Below the pieces are notes generated by a model. It was not told the DNA's origin, made no database searches, and saw only the letters and a list, made by a program, of their open reading frames with translations. 28,647 bases of DNA from Collinsella aerofaciens (GTDB lineage: Bacteria > Actinomycetota > Coriobacteriia > Coriobacteriales > Coriobacteriaceae): the NCBI GenBank assembly GCA_905213325.1, contig CAJMHW010000027.1:1-28647 (forward strand), written 5' to 3'. A program made the position numbers and the translations under genes. Shown here piece after piece: positions 27,693-28,647 of the stretch (the stretch's first letter is position 1; each line of letters starts with the position of its first letter).

Positions 27693-28193
27693 TTAGAAAT
27701 CATCAGGGGAGAGCGTATGGACGAACTCGTCGAACTTCTCGAACTCCTGCTCGTCGTCGACTTCCTCGGCATGGGCAGAAACGGTGCCCAGGCGATTCAT
27801 GATGTCGTCCTCCACAAACATGGGGGCATTGCTGCGCACGGCAAGGGCAATGGCGTCACTGGGACGGGCGTCGATCTTGCGCTCGTCACCATCGACCAGT
27901 ACGACGATCGTCGCGTAGAACACCGGCGGCTCGGCGCGAACGATCTCGATGCGCTCGAGCTTGGCGCCCAGGGCGCCAACAGTATCGAGCAACAGGTCAT
28001 GGGTAATCGGGCGCTCGGCGCGGCCGCTATCGATGCCGCGGCTAATGGCAGCAGCTTCAAACGAACCAGTCTGAATGGAAAGGGAACGCAGTGGCGCGGG
28101 CGAGTCCGATTTGCTGCAGCGCTCGCGAAGCACGATAAGCGATGGCACGGGACCGGCGGCCATGACGATAGTCTCTATGTCGACACGAACCAT
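27693..28193 (-). CDS. Bifunctional nuclease (BFN, DUF151) domain protein
   Basis: The 166-residue protein carries the BFN/DUF151 fold, recognised by VFYATIVVLVDG, the conserved RKIDARPSDAIALAVRSNAPMFVEDDIM block and the acidic C-terminus. Plant members of the family were reported to have DNase and RNase activity; the bacterial role is not settled. GGAGG lies seven bases before the chosen ATG. An upstream in-frame ATG (28223) adds ten residues and overlaps the ribosome binding site region. It leads a likely three-gene unit with the two small proteins downstream. Confidence 0.88.
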   Translation of the reverse strand: MVRVDIETIVMAAGPVPSLIVLRERCSKSDSPAPLRSLSIQTGSFEAAAISRGIDSGRAERPITHDLLLDTVGALGAKLERIEIVRAEPPVFYATIVVLVDGDERKIDARPSDAIALAVRSNAPMFVEDDIMNRLGTVSAHAEEVDDEQEFEKFDEFVHTLSPDDF

Positions 28194-28321
28194 GGAACAC
28201 CTCCGGTACGTAGCGGTTAACACGCGGCAGCCCGCCGCATTGAATAGCTATACTACCCAATCTTGCGCACAGCACACAAAATCAAGGTAGTTAATTTGGA
28301 ACGAGGCTCTTATTAATTGCT

Positions 28322-28354
28322 AAGAAAAAAGCCCCGAGGCAATGCCCCGAGGCT
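28322..28354 (-). terminator. Intrinsic terminator of the tRNA cluster
   Basis: AGCC and GGCT close an interrupted stem (28330-28354) continuing with CG and GGCA/TGCC pairs around two mismatches. The A-run at 28325-28330 gives a T-tract on the minus strand. It lies 15 bp past the tRNA-Ile 3' end. Confidence 0.8.
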
Positions 28355-28368
28355 CTTCACGTTTTTGA

Positions 28369-28445
28369 TGGTGGACCTGACAAGATTCGAACTTGTGACC
28401 TCCCGGTTATCAGCCGGACGCTCTAACCAACTGAGCTACAGGTCC
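28369..28445 (-). tRNA. tRNA-Ile (anticodon GAT)
   Basis: This is a 77-nt tRNA. The acceptor stem GGACCTG pairs with CAGGTCC, followed by A and encoded CCA. The anticodon loop CTGATAA gives GAT. The D-arm AGCTCAGTTGGTTAGAGC and T-arm with TTCGAAT are standard. It lies 4 bp after tRNA-Ala, so the two are co-transcribed. Confidence 0.97.
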
Positions 28446-28449
28446 ATCA

Positions 28450-28525
28450 TGGTGGAGGTTAGGGGGATCGAACCCCTGACCTCAGGCTTGCAAAGCCCGC
28501 GCTCTCCCAGCTGAGCTAAACCCCC
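28450..28525 (-). tRNA. tRNA-Ala (anticodon TGC)
   Basis: This is a 76-nt tRNA. The acceptor stem GGGGGTT pairs with AACCTCC (one G-T), followed by A and encoded CCA. The anticodon loop TTTGCAA gives TGC. The D-arm and the TTCGATC T-arm are standard. Confidence 0.97.
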
Positions 28526-28536
28526 ACGGAGACAGT

Positions 28537-28581
28537 AATAAACACCCCAGCGGCGACTCGGCTCTCGCTGGGGTGTTTATT
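28537..28581. terminator. Bidirectional terminator-like hairpin between tRNAs
   Basis: A perfect 16-bp stem (28537-28552 with 28566-28581) has a 13-nt loop and T-rich GTTTATT on both exits. It lies 11 bp past the 3' end of the partial tRNA-Ile and 11 bp before the tRNA-Ala 5' end, so it probably terminates the upstream tRNA-Ile transcript. Confidence 0.75.
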
Positions 28582-28592
28582 GCGAAAGAAAG

Positions 28593-28647
28593 TGGTGGAC
28601 CTGACAAGATTCGAACTTGTGACCTCCCGGTTATCAGCCGGACGCTC
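28593..28647 (-). tRNA. tRNA-Ile (anticodon GAT), second copy, cut by window end
   Basis: The 55 visible bases are identical to the matching part of the tRNA-Ile at 28369-28445, including CCA end, T-arm and GAT anticodon. The 5' part lies beyond the window. Confidence 0.95.

Overview
The window reads as a chromosomal segment from a high-GC Gram-positive bacterium of the class Coriobacteriia, most likely a Collinsella. This is inference, resting on GC-rich third codon positions, serine and alanine tRNAs with encoded CCA, an rpsF-ssb-rpsR-rplI cluster next to dnaB, purA and purD, and sortase-anchored gut-type pilins. I could not run a search to confirm the genus.

Layout. From 1 to about 14.8 kb almost everything is on the minus strand and is housekeeping. 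Read in transcription order it is: promoter (14794-14822), rpsF, ssb, rpsR, rplI, terminator; dnaB; purA, with its own candidate promoter over the dnaB stop; purD, with a TTG start behind a pair of mutually exclusive hairpins; a NUDIX hydrolase; an ABC exporter; a membrane-anchored unknown protein, terminator; then carA-carB. The themes are translation and replication, purine synthesis and pyrimidine/arginine precursor synthesis.

From 15.2 to 18.9 kb the genes are on the plus strand and accessory in character. Two tandem tRNA-Ser genes (GGA, CGA) each have their own terminator. They are followed by a PD-(D/E)XK/DUF559-type nuclease gene bracketed by two 68-bp hairpin repeats (63/68 identical as inverted copies). 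After these come a TRIC/UPF0126 channel and an exported bactofilin-like membrane protein.

From 19.0 to 24.5 kb (minus strand) lies a two-gene sortase-substrate locus. A 1243-residue multi-domain adhesin is translationally coupled, by an 8-nt overlap and a GTG start, to a 547-residue backbone-type pilin. No sortase is visible in the window. The locus is bracketed by inverted copies of a 33-bp REP-like hairpin (28/33 identical).

From 24.8 kb to the end (minus strand) are typA/bipA with its terminator, three small genes ending in a bifunctional-nuclease (DUF151) protein, and a tRNA cluster Ile(GAT)-Ala(TGC)-Ile(GAT). The last of these is cut by the window edge.

The least explained parts are the hairpin-flanked nuclease unit, the REP-flanked adhesin locus without a sortase, and the switch-like fold upstream of purD.
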